Below, piece after piece: positions 1 through 8,275 of a stretch of 64,000 nucleotides of DNA. Under the pieces are notes generated by a model, which saw only the letters and a program-made list of their open reading frames with translations, ran no database searches and was not told the origin of the DNA. This DNA comes from Arthrobacter sp. C9C5 (GTDB lineage Bacteria > Actinomycetota > Actinomycetes > Actinomycetales > Micrococcaceae). Numbering within the stretch: position 1 is the stretch's first letter; each line of letters opens with the position of its first letter. The position numbers and the translations under genes were made by a program. The DNA lies in NCBI RefSeq assembly GCF_013359735.1, contig NZ_JABFMX010000015.1:39049-103048 (forward strand), read 5' to 3'.

Positions 1-1
1 C

Positions 2-115
2 CTCGCCACGGCAGAGGGCGCGACGTCGTTCGCGTACCGCTTCGAGGGGGGGCGCCAGGAGATCCGGGCGCTGGCCTGCGGCGCCGCCCTGGAGCGCCTG
101 CTCGAAGCCCTGTAG
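2..115 (+). CDS. cinA: CinA-family protein, C-terminal end only
   Basis: The last 37 codons of a gene that enters from the left edge, closed by TAG at 113-115. The peptide reads ...SFAYRFEGGRQEIRALACGA and ends ERLLEAL. This resembles the end of the CinA C-terminal (nicotinamide-nucleotide amidase) domain, where a Gly-rich turn precedes a final helix. In actinobacteria cinA commonly sits directly upstream of the clgR-like regulator found next here, and that synteny supports the call. The catalytic part lies outside the window, so activity cannot be judged. Confidence 0.6.
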   Translation, partial: LATAEGATSFAYRFEGGRQEIRALACGAALERLLEAL

Positions 116-225
116 CCGGCAAGCTACCGCGGGTAAAGTTGCCGGGAACAAAAGTTGATTCCGAATAGTTGTTACATTGTGTCGCCCCGGAATAAGGGTG
201 GCGCCTAGGATGAAATCATCACAAC

Positions 226-245
226 GTTCGCACTCAACCGCGAAC
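226..245. promoter_or_regulatory. Perfect inverted repeat, possible ClgR operator
   Basis: GTTCGC and GCGAAC arms flank an 8-nt spacer, 30 bp upstream of the clgR-like gene. The known ClgR site in actinobacteria contains GTTCGC and GCG half-sites, usually with a shorter spacer. Autoregulation is therefore plausible, but the spacing is not canonical. Confidence 0.4.
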
Positions 246-274
246 AACACATACGAGGGAGCAAGGCGATACAG

Positions 275-727
275 ATGGTAAAGCAGCCCGTATCCGTAAA
301 CGGCGTTGTCCGCTGGAAGGATGTGGGCCTCGCCGATCAGGCAAAGAGCGAACAGAAGGAGCGCAAGATGGTCGTACTTCGTCACGAAATCGGTGATGTC
401 CTGCGCGATGTCCGCCAACGCCAAGGCCGTACCCTCCGCGAAGTCTCGCACAGTGCCCGTGTATCCCTGGGCTACCTGAGTGAAGTGGAACGCGGCCAGA
501 AGGAAGCCTCCTCGGAGCTGCTCTCCTCGATCTGCTCGGCCCTCGACGTCCCGTTGTCCAGCATGCTCCGCGAAGTCAGCGACCGCGTCGCCGTGGCCGA
601 GGGCGTAGCGGTACCGGACACCGTGCCCCAGGAATTCGCGCAGCGCTACGGCCGTGACCTGGACCGTGAACTCAACACCGAGTTGAACGACGAGCTGGCC
701 ACGGGCCTGCTCTCCGGGGCCCGCTAG
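275..727 (+). CDS. clgR: ClgR-like XRE-family transcriptional regulator
   Basis: A 150-aa DNA-binding protein. Residues about 35-95 form a Cro/C1-type helix-turn-helix ([20 protein letters not shown] followed by [15 protein letters not shown]), which is near-diagnostic for the ClgR/PopR group. ClgR activates clp protease and other proteostasis genes in actinobacteria; target control here is inferred from the family. The C-terminal 50 residues are acidic and variable. The gene sits between cinA and recA as in related genomes. The start at 275 has a weak upstream purine stretch; an internal Met at 368 would still keep the HTH. A strong terminator follows. Confidence 0.85.
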   Translation: MVKQPVSVNGVVRWKDVGLADQAKSEQKERKMVVLRHEIGDVLRDVRQRQGRTLREVSHSARVSLGYLSEVERGQKEASSELLSSICSALDVPLSSMLREVSDRVAVAEGVAVPDTVPQEFAQRYGRDLDRELNTELNDELATGLLSGAR

Positions 728-750
728 CCCCACCCCATTCGATCCAAAGG

Positions 751-781
751 AAGGTCCCCGGCGGTGTGCCGGGGACCTTTT
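751..781 (+). terminator. Rho-independent terminator after clgR
   Basis: A 12-bp perfect stem (AAGGTCCCCGGC / GCCGGGGACCTT) with a 5-nt loop is followed by TT. It lies between the convergent clgR and marR genes, so it may serve both strands. Confidence 0.85.
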
Positions 782-830
782 CCGTGTCCTGGAGCCTATG
801 TTCTGGCCTGTGCTCCTTCTCCGGAGCGGC

Positions 831-1361
831 TTAGAGGCCTTCGTCCCGCGGGAAGCCGTCGCGTTCGTAGGTGGCGTTGAGCTTCGCCATGTAGCCGGCG
901 AAGGCTTCCAGTTCCCCGGCCGGCCACTCCGCCAGCCGTTCGCGGAAGACCTCGCGCCGCGCATCCTGGACCAGGTGCATCTTCTCCTCGCCCTTGGCCG
1001 TCAGGCTGATGGCCTGGGCACGGCCGTCCAGCGGGTCGGCTTCCTTGGATACCAGGCCGAGGCCTTCCAGGAAGGCGACCTGGCGGCTCACCGAGGGCTT
1101 GCCGACGCCGATGCAGGAGGCCAGTTCGGTCAGCCTGATGGGGCCCTTGGTCCGGAGTACCGACAGCAGCCCGTAGGCCGCAGGCTCCATCTCGGGATGG
1201 ACTTGGCGGGAGAGCTGCTGCGACATGGAACGGGCACGCCGCCAAAGCAGGCTCAACTGGCGCTCGACGGCGGCCAGCGCCTCCTCCGCGGAGGGTTCGC
1301 CGGTCCCGGAAATGGGCGCCGGATCCGGGCCGGCATCGCTTGGGTTGCTCATAGCAACCAT
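831..1361 (-). CDS. MarR-family transcriptional regulator
   Basis: A 176-aa winged-helix regulator. Residues 60-135 carry the MarR core: LLSVLRTKGPIRLTELASCI (recognition helix region), GKPSVSRQVAFLEGLGLVSK and the wing DPLDGRAQAISLTAKGEE. The DxR wing motif (DGRA) is present. MarR proteins are usually ligand-responsive repressors of a neighbouring efflux or catabolic gene; the neighbours here (clgR, DUF3046) do not reveal a ligand. Two in-frame ATGs, 9 bp apart (1361 and 1352), are equally possible starts and neither has a clear ribosome binding site. Confidence 0.85.
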   Translation of the reverse strand: MVAMSNPSDAGPDPAPISGTGEPSAEEALAAVERQLSLLWRRARSMSQQLSRQVHPEMEPAAYGLLSVLRTKGPIRLTELASCIGVGKPSVSRQVAFLEGLGLVSKEADPLDGRAQAISLTAKGEEKMHLVQDARREVFRERLAEWPAGELEAFAGYMAKLNATYERDGFPRDEGL

Positions 1362-1393
1362 TCTAGGGTCCGCGCCCGTGAGAGACTTTATCG

Positions 1394-1612
1394 GTGAGAA
1401 TCAGCGACTTCTGGCGGCTTATGGACGACGAGTTCGGGGCGGGATATTCCCGTGTCCTCAGCAGCTCCCTGGTGCTGGCGGGCGTTGGCGGACGCACCGC
1501 GGACCAGGCCCTGAGCGCGGGCGTGCCGCCCAAACAGGTCTGGCTGGCGCTCTGCGAGGTCCAGGATGTGCCCGCCGAGCGGCGGCTCGGCCGCGACGTT
1601 AAGCCGCGCTGA
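1394..1612 (+). CDS. DUF3046 family protein
   Basis: A 72-aa protein with a GTG start. It opens with MRISDFWRLMDDEFG and contains GGRTADQALSAGVPPKQVW, the signature of DUF3046, a small actinobacterial family almost always encoded directly upstream of recA. Its function is unknown. The position, between a divergent MarR gene and recA, matches other actinobacteria. It is predicted to be cytosolic, with no signal peptide or membrane segment. Confidence 0.85.
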   Translation: MRISDFWRLMDDEFGAGYSRVLSSSLVLAGVGGRTADQALSAGVPPKQVWLALCEVQDVPAERRLGRDVKPR

Positions 1613-1684
1613 CCGGGCGCCGGTCCGGCACGGGTCCGGCACCGGCCCGCGGGCATCGGAGGACTGACACGCCGTTGCGATTGT

Positions 1685-1700
1685 TCGAATATCTGTTCGG
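1685..1700. promoter_or_regulatory. LexA-binding SOS box of recA
   Basis: TCGAATATCTGTTCGG closely matches the actinobacterial SOS box consensus TCGAAC-N4-GTTCGA. It lies about 145 bp upstream of the recA start and just before a -10-like TATGCT. Confidence 0.85.
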
Positions 1701-1755
1701 GTCGGGCTATGCTTTTTTCAGAGCGTTATCCACATACGCGACGGCGGCGGCAACT

Positions 1756-1778
1756 TTGTCAGTGGCTGCCACTAGCGT
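1756..1778 (+). promoter_or_regulatory. PafBC-type (RecA-independent) damage promoter of recA
   Basis: TTGTCAGTG, exactly 8 nt, then TAGCGT. This is a full match to the RecA-NDp promoter motif TTGTCRGTG-N8-TANNNT, known from mycobacterial recA and dependent on the PafBC activator. Transcription would start about 7 nt after the -10, leaving a leader of roughly 60 nt to the recA ATG. Confidence 0.85.
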
Positions 1779-1843
1779 CAGGGATGACATAACAACGGCC
1801 GCGACGGCCACTCTCCAGCGAGAAAGTATTAGAGGTGTGAATC

Positions 1844-2893
1844 ATGGCCGCAGCCCCGGATCGCCAGAAGGCGCTCGACGCAGCGCTAGCCCAGATTGAC
1901 AAGCAGTTCGGCAAGGGCTCCGTCATGCGCCTGGGCGACGAAGTCCGCGCGCCCATCGAGGTCATCCCCACCGGCTCCATCGCACTGGACGTGGCCCTCG
2001 GAATTGGCGGCCTGCCCCGCGGCCGCGTCGTCGAGATTTACGGCCCTGAGTCCTCCGGTAAGACCACCGTCGCGCTGCACGCCGTGGCCAACGCCCAGCG
2101 CCAGGGCGGCATCGCCGCCTTCATCGACGCCGAGCACGCCCTCGATCCGGAATACGCCGCCAAGCTCGGCGTCGACACCGATGCGCTTCTCGTCTCCCAG
2201 CCGGACACGGGTGAGCAGGCGCTCGAAATCATGGACATGCTGATCGGCTCCGGCTCGCTGGACGTGATCGTCATCGACTCCGTCGCCGCGCTGGTACCCC
2301 GCGCCGAAATCGAAGGCGACATGGGCGACAGCCACGTCGGCCTGCAGGCCCGGCTGATGAGCCAGGCGCTGCGTAAGATCACCGGCCGGTTGAGCCAGAC
2401 CAAGACCACCGCCATCTTCATCAACCAGCTGCGCGAGAAGATCGGCGTGTTCTTCGGCTCCCCGGAAACCACCACCGGTGGTAAGGCGCTGAAGTTCTAC
2501 GCCTCGATCCGCATCGACGTCCGCCGCATCCAGACCCTCAAGGAGGGCGCGGACTCCGTCGGCAACCGGACCAAGGCGAAAATCGTCAAGAACAAGATGG
2601 CTCCGCCGTTCAAGATCGCCGAATTCGACATCATCTACGGCCAGGGCATCTCCCGCGAGGGCGGCATCATCGACATGGGTGTCGAGCACGGCCTGATCAA
2701 GAAGTCCGGCTCGTGGTTCACCTACGACGGGGACCAGCTGGGCCAGGGCATGGAGAACTCTCGCCGCTTCCTGCGGGACAACCCGGAACTCGCCGCCGAA
2801 CTCGAGCGCCTGATCAAGGAAAAGCTCGGCGTCGGCGTCAAGGCAGCCGACCCGGAGGAATCACCGAAGCTGAAGGCCGTTGACGGCTTCTAA
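1844..2893 (+). CDS. recA: Recombinase RecA
   Basis: A 349-aa protein of typical RecA length. It forms the ATP-dependent filament on single-stranded DNA for homologous recombination and stimulates LexA self-cleavage. Visible features: Walker [10 protein letters not shown] near residue 68, Walker B region [12 protein letters not shown], loop L1 [20 protein letters not shown], loop L2 [20 protein letters not shown], and an acidic C-terminal tail. No intein interrupts it. An AGAGGTG ribosome site precedes the ATG. Two damage-responsive promoters lie upstream, one LexA-controlled and one PafBC-type. recX overlaps its end. Confidence 0.98.
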   Translation: MAAAPDRQKALDAALAQIDKQFGKGSVMRLGDEVRAPIEVIPTGSIALDVALGIGGLPRGRVVEIYGPESSGKTTVALHAVANAQRQGGIAAFIDAEHALDPEYAAKLGVDTDALLVSQPDTGEQALEIMDMLIGSGSLDVIVIDSVAALVPRAEIEGDMGDSHVGLQARLMSQALRKITGRLSQTKTTAIFINQLREKIGVFFGSPETTTGGKALKFYASIRIDVRRIQTLKEGADSVGNRTKAKIVKNKMAPPFKIAEFDIIYGQGISREGGIIDMGVEHGLIKKSGSWFTYDGDQLGQGMENSRRFLRDNPELAAELERLIKEKLGVGVKAADPEESPKLKAVDGF

Positions 2894-3524
2894 CAGCCGG
2901 GCCTCCGCCGCACGACGCCGCAAGGGGTCAGGATTCCCTTCCCGGAATCCTGGCCCCGGCGTCGTTGAGGGCCCCGGCGACCCGCACCGTCCCGGGCCGC
3001 CGGCGCCGGAGCAGGATGCCGACGCTGATCCCGCCGCCGTGGCACGCGCCGTCGTGCTGCGGCAGTTGACCAACTCGCCCAAGAGCCGCCTGCAGCTTTC
3101 CCGCAAGCTGGCCGAGCGCAACATCCCGGACGACGTGGCCGAGGCCGTACTCGACCGCTTCGAAGAGGTCCGCCTCATCGACGACGCCGAGTTCGCCGAC
3201 ATGTGGGTGCGGAGCCGGTCCCAGACCCGGAAGCTGGCCAAGGGCGCCCTGCGCCGGGAGTTGGCCGAGAAGGGCATCGATGAGGAGACCGCTGCCGGCG
3301 CCCTCGAACAGCTCAGTGACGAGGACGAGGAAACCGCGGCGCGGGAACTCGTGGAACGCAAGCTGCGGAACGCGCGGGGACTGGAGGACCGTGCCGAGCG
3401 GGACAAGACGGTCCGTCGGCTGGCCTCCATGCTCGCGCGCAAGGGCTACCAGCCGTCGCAGGCCTTCCGGATCGTGGGGGAGGTTCTGGACGCTGCCCTC
3501 GAAGAGCAGGACGGCGGGGCCTGA
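2880..3524 (+). CDS. recX: Regulatory protein RecX
   Basis: A modulator that inhibits and remodels RecA filaments. The RecX three-helix repeats begin near residue 50 ([19 protein letters not shown]) and continue through [19 protein letters not shown] to [19 protein letters not shown]. The TTG start overlaps the last 14 bp of recA, giving a 214-aa product whose first 50 residues are low-complexity and not RecX-like. In-frame GTG codons at 3039 and 3054 could instead start a core of about 160 aa. A very strong hairpin (2912-2965) lies in the doubtful 5' part, so the true start matters for whether it is coding or intergenic. Confidence 0.9.
   Translation: MTASNSRASAARRRKGSGFPSRNPGPGVVEGPGDPHRPGPPAPEQDADADPAAVARAVVLRQLTNSPKSRLQLSRKLAERNIPDDVAEAVLDRFEEVRLIDDAEFADMWVRSRSQTRKLAKGALRRELAEKGIDEETAAGALEQLSDEDEETAARELVERKLRNARGLEDRAERDKTVRRLASMLARKGYQPSQAFRIVGEVLDAALEEQDGGA
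2912..2965 (+). promoter_or_regulatory. Long hairpin between recA and the RecX core, possible attenuator
   Basis: An outer 8-bp stem ACGACGCC / GGCGTCGT, a 4-nt bulge, then a 14-bp stem GGGGTCAGGATTCC / GGAATCCTGGCCCC (one G-U pair) closing a 6-nt loop. No U-tract follows. In E. coli a terminator between recA and recX lets only part of the transcription through; a similar role here is inferred. Confidence 0.6.
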
Positions 3525-3584
3525 CGCGGGGCCTGCCGCGGCACCGGAAACGAGGCCGCCGCGAATACGGCCGCGCCGAACCGG

Positions 3585-3590
3585 TACCCT
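3585..3590 (+). promoter_or_regulatory. -10 element of a leaderless promoter for miaB
   Basis: TACCCT lies 6 nt before the miaB GTG, matching the TANNNT-N6/7-start pattern of leaderless actinobacterial transcripts. No Shine-Dalgarno is present. Confidence 0.5.
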
Positions 3591-3596
3591 TAACAG

Positions 3597-5150
3597 GTGA
3601 GTTTGACCATTCCTTCCCCCGCCGCCGGCGGAGCCCCTTATCCGGATGAGACTGCCCCGGCCCGTACCTACCAGGTGCGGACCTTCGGCTGCCAGATGAA
3701 CGTGCACGACTCCGAGCGGATGTCCGGAATGCTCGAAGCCGCCGGTTACGTCCGCTCCGAAGGCGAACTGGCCGACGTCGTCGTCTTCAACACCTGCGCG
3801 GTGCGGGAAAACGCCGACAACAAGCTCTACGGCAACCTCGGCATCCTCCGCCCGGTCAAGGAAGCCAACCCCGGCATGCAGATCGCCGTTGGCGGCTGCC
3901 TGGCGCAGAAGGACCGCGAAACCATCCTCAAGAAGGCGCCCTGGGTCGACGCGGTCTTCGGAACCCACAACGTCGGCGCCCTGCCCGCCCTGCTGGACCG
4001 CGCACGCCACAACGACGAGGCGCAGCTGGAAATCCTGGAATCGCTCGACGTGTTCCCCTCGACCCTGCCCACCAAGCGCGACTCGGTCTATTCGGGCTGG
4101 GTCTCCATCTCGGTCGGCTGCAACAACACCTGCACGTTCTGCATCGTTCCCGCGCTGCGCGGCAAGGAAAAGGACCGCCGGCCCGGCGACATCCTCGCCG
4201 AGATCCAGGCCCTCGTCGACGACGGCGCCATCGAGGTCACACTGCTGGGCCAGAACGTGAACTCCTACGGCGTCGAGTTCGGCGACCGGCAGGCGTTCTC
4301 CAAGCTGCTGCGGGCCTGCGGCGAGATCCCCGGGCTGGAGCGCGTCCGGTTCACCAGCCCGCACCCGGCCGCCTTCACCGACGACGTCATCGACGCCATG
4401 GCCGAGACCCCCAATGTCATGCCGCAGCTGCACATGCCCCTGCAGTCCGGCTCGGACAAGGTGCTCCGGGAGATGAAACGGTCCTACCGTTCCACCAAGT
4501 TCCTCGGCATCCTGGACAAAGTCCGGGAGAAGATTCCGCACGCCGCCATCTCCACCGACATCATCGTCGGGTTCCCCGGTGAAACCGAGGAGGACTTCCA
4601 GGCCACGCTCGACGTCGTGGAAAAGTCCCGCTTCGCCACCGCCTTCACCTTCCAGTACTCCAAGCGGCCCGGCACGCCTGCCGCGGAACTCCCGGACCAG
4701 CTGCCGAAGGCCGTGGTCCAGGAACGCTTCGAACGGCTCACCGCCCTGCAGGACCGGATCGCGGCCGAGGAAAACGCCCGCCAGCTCGGCCGCCGCGTCG
4801 AGGTCATGGTCACCGCGCAGTCGGGCCGAAAGGCCGGGGAAACCCACCGCCTCTCCGGCCGCGCGCAGGACCAGCGCCTGGTGCACTTCTCCGTGCCGGC
4901 CGGCGCCGAAACGCCCCGCCCCGGAGACCTCGTCACGGTGACAATCACCGAGGCCGCGGCGTTCCACCTCGTCGCCGACCCGGCCACTGCGGACGATTAC
5001 AGCCTGCGCCGCTCCCGCGCCGGCGACGCCTGGGACCGGTCCCAGGCCGATTCCTGCGGCGCTCCGGCCGCCGGCGGAGCCGGTAGCGGGTCGGGAGGCA
5101 CGTCCGGCGTTTCGCTCGGCATGCCGAGCCTCCCGGTCCGCGCCCGCTAG
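3597..5150 (+). CDS. miaB: tRNA-2-methylthio-N6-dimethylallyladenosine synthase MiaB
   Basis: A 517-aa radical SAM methylthiotransferase that adds the 2-methylthio group to i6A37 of tRNAs, directly after MiaA in the pathway. Order: N-terminal UPF0004 domain with [12 protein letters not shown] and [10 protein letters not shown] cysteines, a third Cys in GGCLAQKD (auxiliary Fe-S cluster), radical SAM CxxxCxxC in [17 protein letters not shown] near residue 180, and a C-terminal TRAM domain around 385-460. A Gly/Ser-rich tail of about 40 residues follows. GTG start with a leaderless-type -10. miaA begins 5 bp after its stop, so the two modification genes form an operon. Confidence 0.97.
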   Translation: MSLTIPSPAAGGAPYPDETAPARTYQVRTFGCQMNVHDSERMSGMLEAAGYVRSEGELADVVVFNTCAVRENADNKLYGNLGILRPVKEANPGMQIAVGGCLAQKDRETILKKAPWVDAVFGTHNVGALPALLDRARHNDEAQLEILESLDVFPSTLPTKRDSVYSGWVSISVGCNNTCTFCIVPALRGKEKDRRPGDILAEIQALVDDGAIEVTLLGQNVNSYGVEFGDRQAFSKLLRACGEIPGLERVRFTSPHPAAFTDDVIDAMAETPNVMPQLHMPLQSGSDKVLREMKRSYRSTKFLGILDKVREKIPHAAISTDIIVGFPGETEEDFQATLDVVEKSRFATAFTFQYSKRPGTPAAELPDQLPKAVVQERFERLTALQDRIAAEENARQLGRRVEVMVTAQSGRKAGETHRLSGRAQDQRLVHFSVPAGAETPRPGDLVTVTITEAAAFHLVADPATADDYSLRRSRAGDAWDRSQADSCGAPAAGGAGSGSGGTSGVSLGMPSLPVRAR

Positions 5151-5154
5151 CGCC

Positions 5155-6135
5155 GTGGCCGCCCCCGCCCCGCACGACGGCCCCGACACCGCCGGCACCT
5201 CCAACGTTTCCGCGACGCCGGGAAGCCCCGGCGCCGCCGGATCGACACCGCCGGTCATCGCCGTCGTCGGGCCCACCGGCTCGGGAAAGTCGGATCTGGC
5301 TGTCTCGCTGGCACTGGCCCTCGACGGCGAGGTCGTCAACGCCGACGCCATGCAGTTCTACCGCGGCATGGATATCGGCACGGCCAAGATCACCGCCGCC
5401 GAACGCAGGGGAGTGCCCCACCACCTGCTGGACATCCTCGATGTGACCGAGGAGGCCAGTGTCTCGGACTTCCAGCAGCAGGCGAGGGCCGTGATTGCGG
5501 ACATCCACGCCCGGGGCAAACGGGCCATCCTCGCCGGCGGTTCCGGCTTGTACGTCCGCGCCGCCCTGGACGTGCTCGAATTCCCCGGAACCGATCCCGC
5601 CATCCGGCGCCGCCTCGAAGCGGAGGAAGCAGCGGCCGGCCTCGCCCCGCTGCGTGCCCGGCTGCAACTCGTGGATCCGGTCTCCGCCGGGCGGCTGGGC
5701 GACGCACGCCGTGTCATCCGGGCACTGGAGGTCTTCGAACTGACCGGCCGGCCGTTCAGCTCCTTCATGCCCAGCCGGGAGTACTTCCAGCCGGCCGTGC
5801 AGATCGGGCTCCAGGTGGACCGCGAACAGCTGCGGGCACGCCTCGCCGCCCGCGTTCACGCGATGGTGCAGCAGGGGCTGCTGGCCGAGGTCCGGCGCCT
5901 CGACGCCGAAGGACTGCGCCGCGGCAAGACCGCCTCGCGAGCCTTGGGCTATGCGCAGTTCCTGAAAGTCGTCGACGGCACGTCGGCCCCGGAGCAGGCC
6001 GCCGAAGAAACCATTGTCGCAACCCGGCAGTTCGCCCGGCGCCAGCTCACCTGGTTCCGCGCTGACCCCCGGATCAGCTGGCTTGACTGGCAGGACCCCG
6101 GACTGCTGGCGAAGGCCACCGCGCTGTCCCGCTAA
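5155..6135 (+). CDS. miaA: tRNA dimethylallyltransferase MiaA
   Basis: A 326-aa enzyme that transfers the dimethylallyl group from DMAPP to A37 of tRNAs reading U-starting codons, producing the MiaB substrate. The P-loop [11 protein letters not shown] is near residue 43, followed by [23 protein letters not shown], the D-loop and substrate motif of the family. C-terminal [17 protein letters not shown] and the [18 protein letters not shown] segment are also conserved. A Pro/Ala/Gly-rich stretch of about 35 residues precedes the P-loop, so a slightly later start cannot be excluded. GTG start, 4 nt after miaB. Confidence 0.96.
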   Translation: MAAPAPHDGPDTAGTSNVSATPGSPGAAGSTPPVIAVVGPTGSGKSDLAVSLALALDGEVVNADAMQFYRGMDIGTAKITAAERRGVPHHLLDILDVTEEASVSDFQQQARAVIADIHARGKRAILAGGSGLYVRAALDVLEFPGTDPAIRRRLEAEEAAAGLAPLRARLQLVDPVSAGRLGDARRVIRALEVFELTGRPFSSFMPSREYFQPAVQIGLQVDREQLRARLAARVHAMVQQGLLAEVRRLDAEGLRRGKTASRALGYAQFLKVVDGTSAPEQAAEETIVATRQFARRQLTWFRADPRISWLDWQDPGLLAKATALSR

Positions 6136-6242
6136 AGATCTCCCGCTAGGGATCCCTCCGCTGCTCCGCCTGCGGCTTCCACCGCTGCGGCTTCTGCCGG
6201 GGTGGCGGGTGTCACGGTTCCGTCCCGGCCCGGCCGGAACGG

Positions 6243-6248
6243 TAACCT
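6243..6248 (+). promoter_or_regulatory. -10 element of a leaderless promoter for dapF
   Basis: TAACCT lies 6 nt before the dapF ATG. The GGAG that follows is only 2 nt from the start codon, too close to act as a normal ribosome site, which supports leaderless initiation. Confidence 0.5.
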
Positions 6249-6254
6249 TGGAGC

Positions 6255-7211
6255 ATGGACGAAACCCTTGCCGCGGCCGCTGACCACCACGCTGCTTCAG
6301 ACACTGCCGCGCTCGGCGGCCTGAAGTTCTCGAAGGGCCACGGAACCGGCAACGACTTCGTCCTGATCGCGGACCCCAACGGTGCCCTCTCCGTCACCCC
6401 GGAGCAGGTCGCGGCCCTCTGCGACCGCCACCGCGGCATCGGCGGCGACGGCCTCATCCGCGCCGTTCCCTCCCGGCTGCTCGCCGAAGGCCGGGAGCTG
6501 CTCGCCGACCACCCCGGAGCCGAATGGTTCATGGACTACCGCAACGGAGACGGCTCGCTCTCGGAAATGTGCGGCAACGGCGTCCGCGTCTTCGTCCACT
6601 TCCTCATCAATGAGGGACTCGTCGACCTGCCGGCCGGCGAGTCGCTCACCATTGGAACCCGCGGCGGTGCGAAGACCGTGGTCCGGACGGCGGCTGGCTA
6701 CGCCGTGGACATGGGTCCCTGGGAGTTCATCTTCCCGGGAGAAGCCACCGCGCGGGCCATGGATTCGCTGGTCAGCGCCGACGGACTGGAAGTCGCCAGG
6801 CCCGCGCTGTCCGTAAGCATGGGAAACCCGCACACCGTGGTCGCGCTGGCGGAACTCTCGGAACTCGACGCCACGGAACTCTTCAGGGCACCCCGCGTAG
6901 ACCCGGTGCCGCCGCACGGGACCAACGTTGAGTTCGTCGTGCCGTCCGAGCCGCTCGTTCACGACGGTGTCGGGACCATCACCATGCGCGTGCACGAACG
7001 GGGAGTGGGGGAGACCCTGTCCTGCGGGACCGGCGCCTGCGCCGCCGCCGTCGCGATCCGGCACTGGGCCGGCCAGGGCGCTCCGGACACTTGGAACGTT
7101 AAGGTTCCCGGCGGCGTCGTCGGCGTGAAATTCTTCCTCGCAGCGGACGGCCACGAGCATGTGGAGCTTAGCGGCCCCGCCGTGATCGTTGCTAGCGGGA
7201 CGCTTTCCTGA
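6255..7211 (+). CDS. dapF: Diaminopimelate epimerase
   Basis: A 318-aa enzyme converting LL- to meso-diaminopimelate for lysine and peptidoglycan synthesis. Both catalytic cysteines are visible: [10 protein letters not shown] in the N-terminal half and [13 protein letters not shown] in the C-terminal half, each in the typical context. The N-terminal [17 protein letters not shown] binds substrate. The length is about 40 residues above the E. coli enzyme because of an N-terminal extension of about 25 residues and a central loop, both common in actinobacteria. Its 3' end overlaps the convergent methyltransferase gene by 20 bp. Confidence 0.97.
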   Translation: MDETLAAAADHHAASDTAALGGLKFSKGHGTGNDFVLIADPNGALSVTPEQVAALCDRHRGIGGDGLIRAVPSRLLAEGRELLADHPGAEWFMDYRNGDGSLSEMCGNGVRVFVHFLINEGLVDLPAGESLTIGTRGGAKTVVRTAAGYAVDMGPWEFIFPGEATARAMDSLVSADGLEVARPALSVSMGNPHTVVALAELSELDATELFRAPRVDPVPPHGTNVEFVVPSEPLVHDGVGTITMRVHERGVGETLSCGTGACAAAVAIRHWAGQGAPDTWNVKVPGGVVGVKFFLAADGHEHVELSGPAVIVASGTLS

Positions 7212-7806
7212 CCCGCAGGATCCGGAAGGATTTTGACGTGCTCTCGCGGGTGACGGTGAAGCTGCTGTCGAGTTCCGCGGTGAGCCAGCGCTGAAGCGAA
7301 TCCGAACCAAGGTTCTTCTGCACCACCAGCCAGGCCGACCCGCCCGGGGCAAGGCGCGGCAGCCAGAGCAGCAGCAGGGCGTGGAGTTCGTCCTTGCCGA
7401 TCCGGATGGGCGGGTTGGACCAGATCGTGTCGAAGCGCAGTTCCGGGTCGACGTCCCCGGGTGCGCTGGCCGTGACATTCTCCAGCCCCAGCAGGGCCGC
7501 ATTTTCATTCGTCAGCGCCACGCAGCGCTCATTGACATCCACCGCATAAACCCGGGCATGCGGCGCCCTCAGGGCCATGGTCAGCGCGATCGGCCCCCAG
7601 CCGCAGCCGATGTCCAGCAGGTTCCCCTGCGGTGCCGGGGCCGGGACGTCTGCAAGCAGGACGGCGGTTCCCTTGTCGATTCCATCCGGGCTGAAGATCC
7701 CCGAGGACGTCTGCAGTTGCCGCTGCTCGCCGGCAAGCTCCACGGTCAGTGGCTTGCGGGTGAACGGCCCGGCGGGCTGGGCGCTGAAATAGTGTGCAGA
7801 CTCCAT
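7192..7806 (-). CDS. Class I SAM methyltransferase, RsmC/RlmG-like
   Basis: A 204-aa methyltransferase. Motif [14 protein letters not shown] (about residues 63-75), an acidic residue ending strand 2 ([10 protein letters not shown]), and the motif IV sequence [12 protein letters not shown] place it with RsmC-type enzymes, which methylate a guanine N2 in rRNA. It lacks the N-terminal pseudo-domain of E. coli RsmC. The substrate is inferred only from the NPP motif family. It is convergent with dapF and shares 20 bp with its end. The start at 7806 is the first ATG of the conserved N-terminus ([15 protein letters not shown]). Confidence 0.85.
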   Translation of the reverse strand: MESAHYFSAQPAGPFTRKPLTVELAGEQRQLQTSSGIFSPDGIDKGTAVLLADVPAPAPQGNLLDIGCGWGPIALTMALRAPHARVYAVDVNERCVALTNENAALLGLENVTASAPGDVDPELRFDTIWSNPPIRIGKDELHALLLLWLPRLAPGGSAWLVVQKNLGSDSLQRWLTAELDSSFTVTRESTSKSFRILRVRKASR

Positions 7807-7907
7807 AACTGGCCAGATTAGTTGGCGGTCCCGCGGTATGGGAAACCGGCCTGGACACGCCGGCGACCCGCACAGCCCGGCCGCGCCGGGGCCACGGCAC
7901 GGTCTGC

Positions 7908-8275
7908 TAATCTTAAATACATGATCCTGAACTTCAAGTAACCGGCACGGGCCTTCGATTCGTAGTCGAAAGTCCCGTCCCCGCAGCGACGCAGGTAGTT
8001 ACCTTCCGCTCAGTGCGCCCCCTCCGTGATGCAATGCATCACCCGCTGGCGCCAGATGACTTGGAGTCAAGCCTTGAAGCCAAAGGGCTTTAAACCAAAA
8101 CAGTGCCCGGCAGCAGTTGCCGCAGTGCTGAACGGACCGTTTCTCCCCGCCACACGGCGCCATCAGACGCCATTCCCCTCCCATATCCACCGCCCCGCTC
8201 CCTTGTTTAGCGCTTCACCAGGGAGCCCCGCCCGGCCAGCGGCGCCGCAGCCGCCAGGCAACCCAGGAGGCACGG
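7908..8275 (+). promoter_or_regulatory. Promoter and long leader of hflX with upstream ORF and hairpins
   Basis: There is no gene between the methyltransferase start (7806) and hflX (8276) except a six-codon ORF. A -10-like TAATCT at 7908-7913 sits 7 nt before that ORF's ATG. The roughly 355-nt transcript then holds an ACGGG/CCCGT plus TTCGA/TCGAA hairpin (7947-7978), a 17-bp palindrome (8026-8042) and a hairpin TTGAAGCC-AAAG-GGCTTTAA near 8073-8092. No U-rich terminator is visible. The layout suggests translation-coupled control of hflX, which is inference. Confidence 0.45.
7921..7941 (+). CDS. Putative leader peptide MILNFK upstream of hflX
   Basis: ATG followed by five sense codons and TAA, directly after a TANNNT -10 (7-nt gap), so it would be the first codon of a leaderless transcript. 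Six-residue leader peptides of this type upstream of antibiotic- or ribosome-stress genes act as stalling sensors elsewhere. Nothing beyond position and architecture supports expression here. Confidence 0.35.
   Translation: MILNFK

Noticed and set aside
2928..5351. An 807-codon minus-strand open frame opposite recX, miaB and the miaA start
   Set aside because: It lies wholly antisense to three well-supported genes, has a low-complexity Gly/Arg/Val/Asp composition typical of GC-rich shadow frames and shows no domain motif.
7940..7985. A tRNA-like TTCGATTC stretch
   Set aside because: No acceptor stem, anticodon arm or CCA end can be built around it; it is better explained as a leader hairpin.
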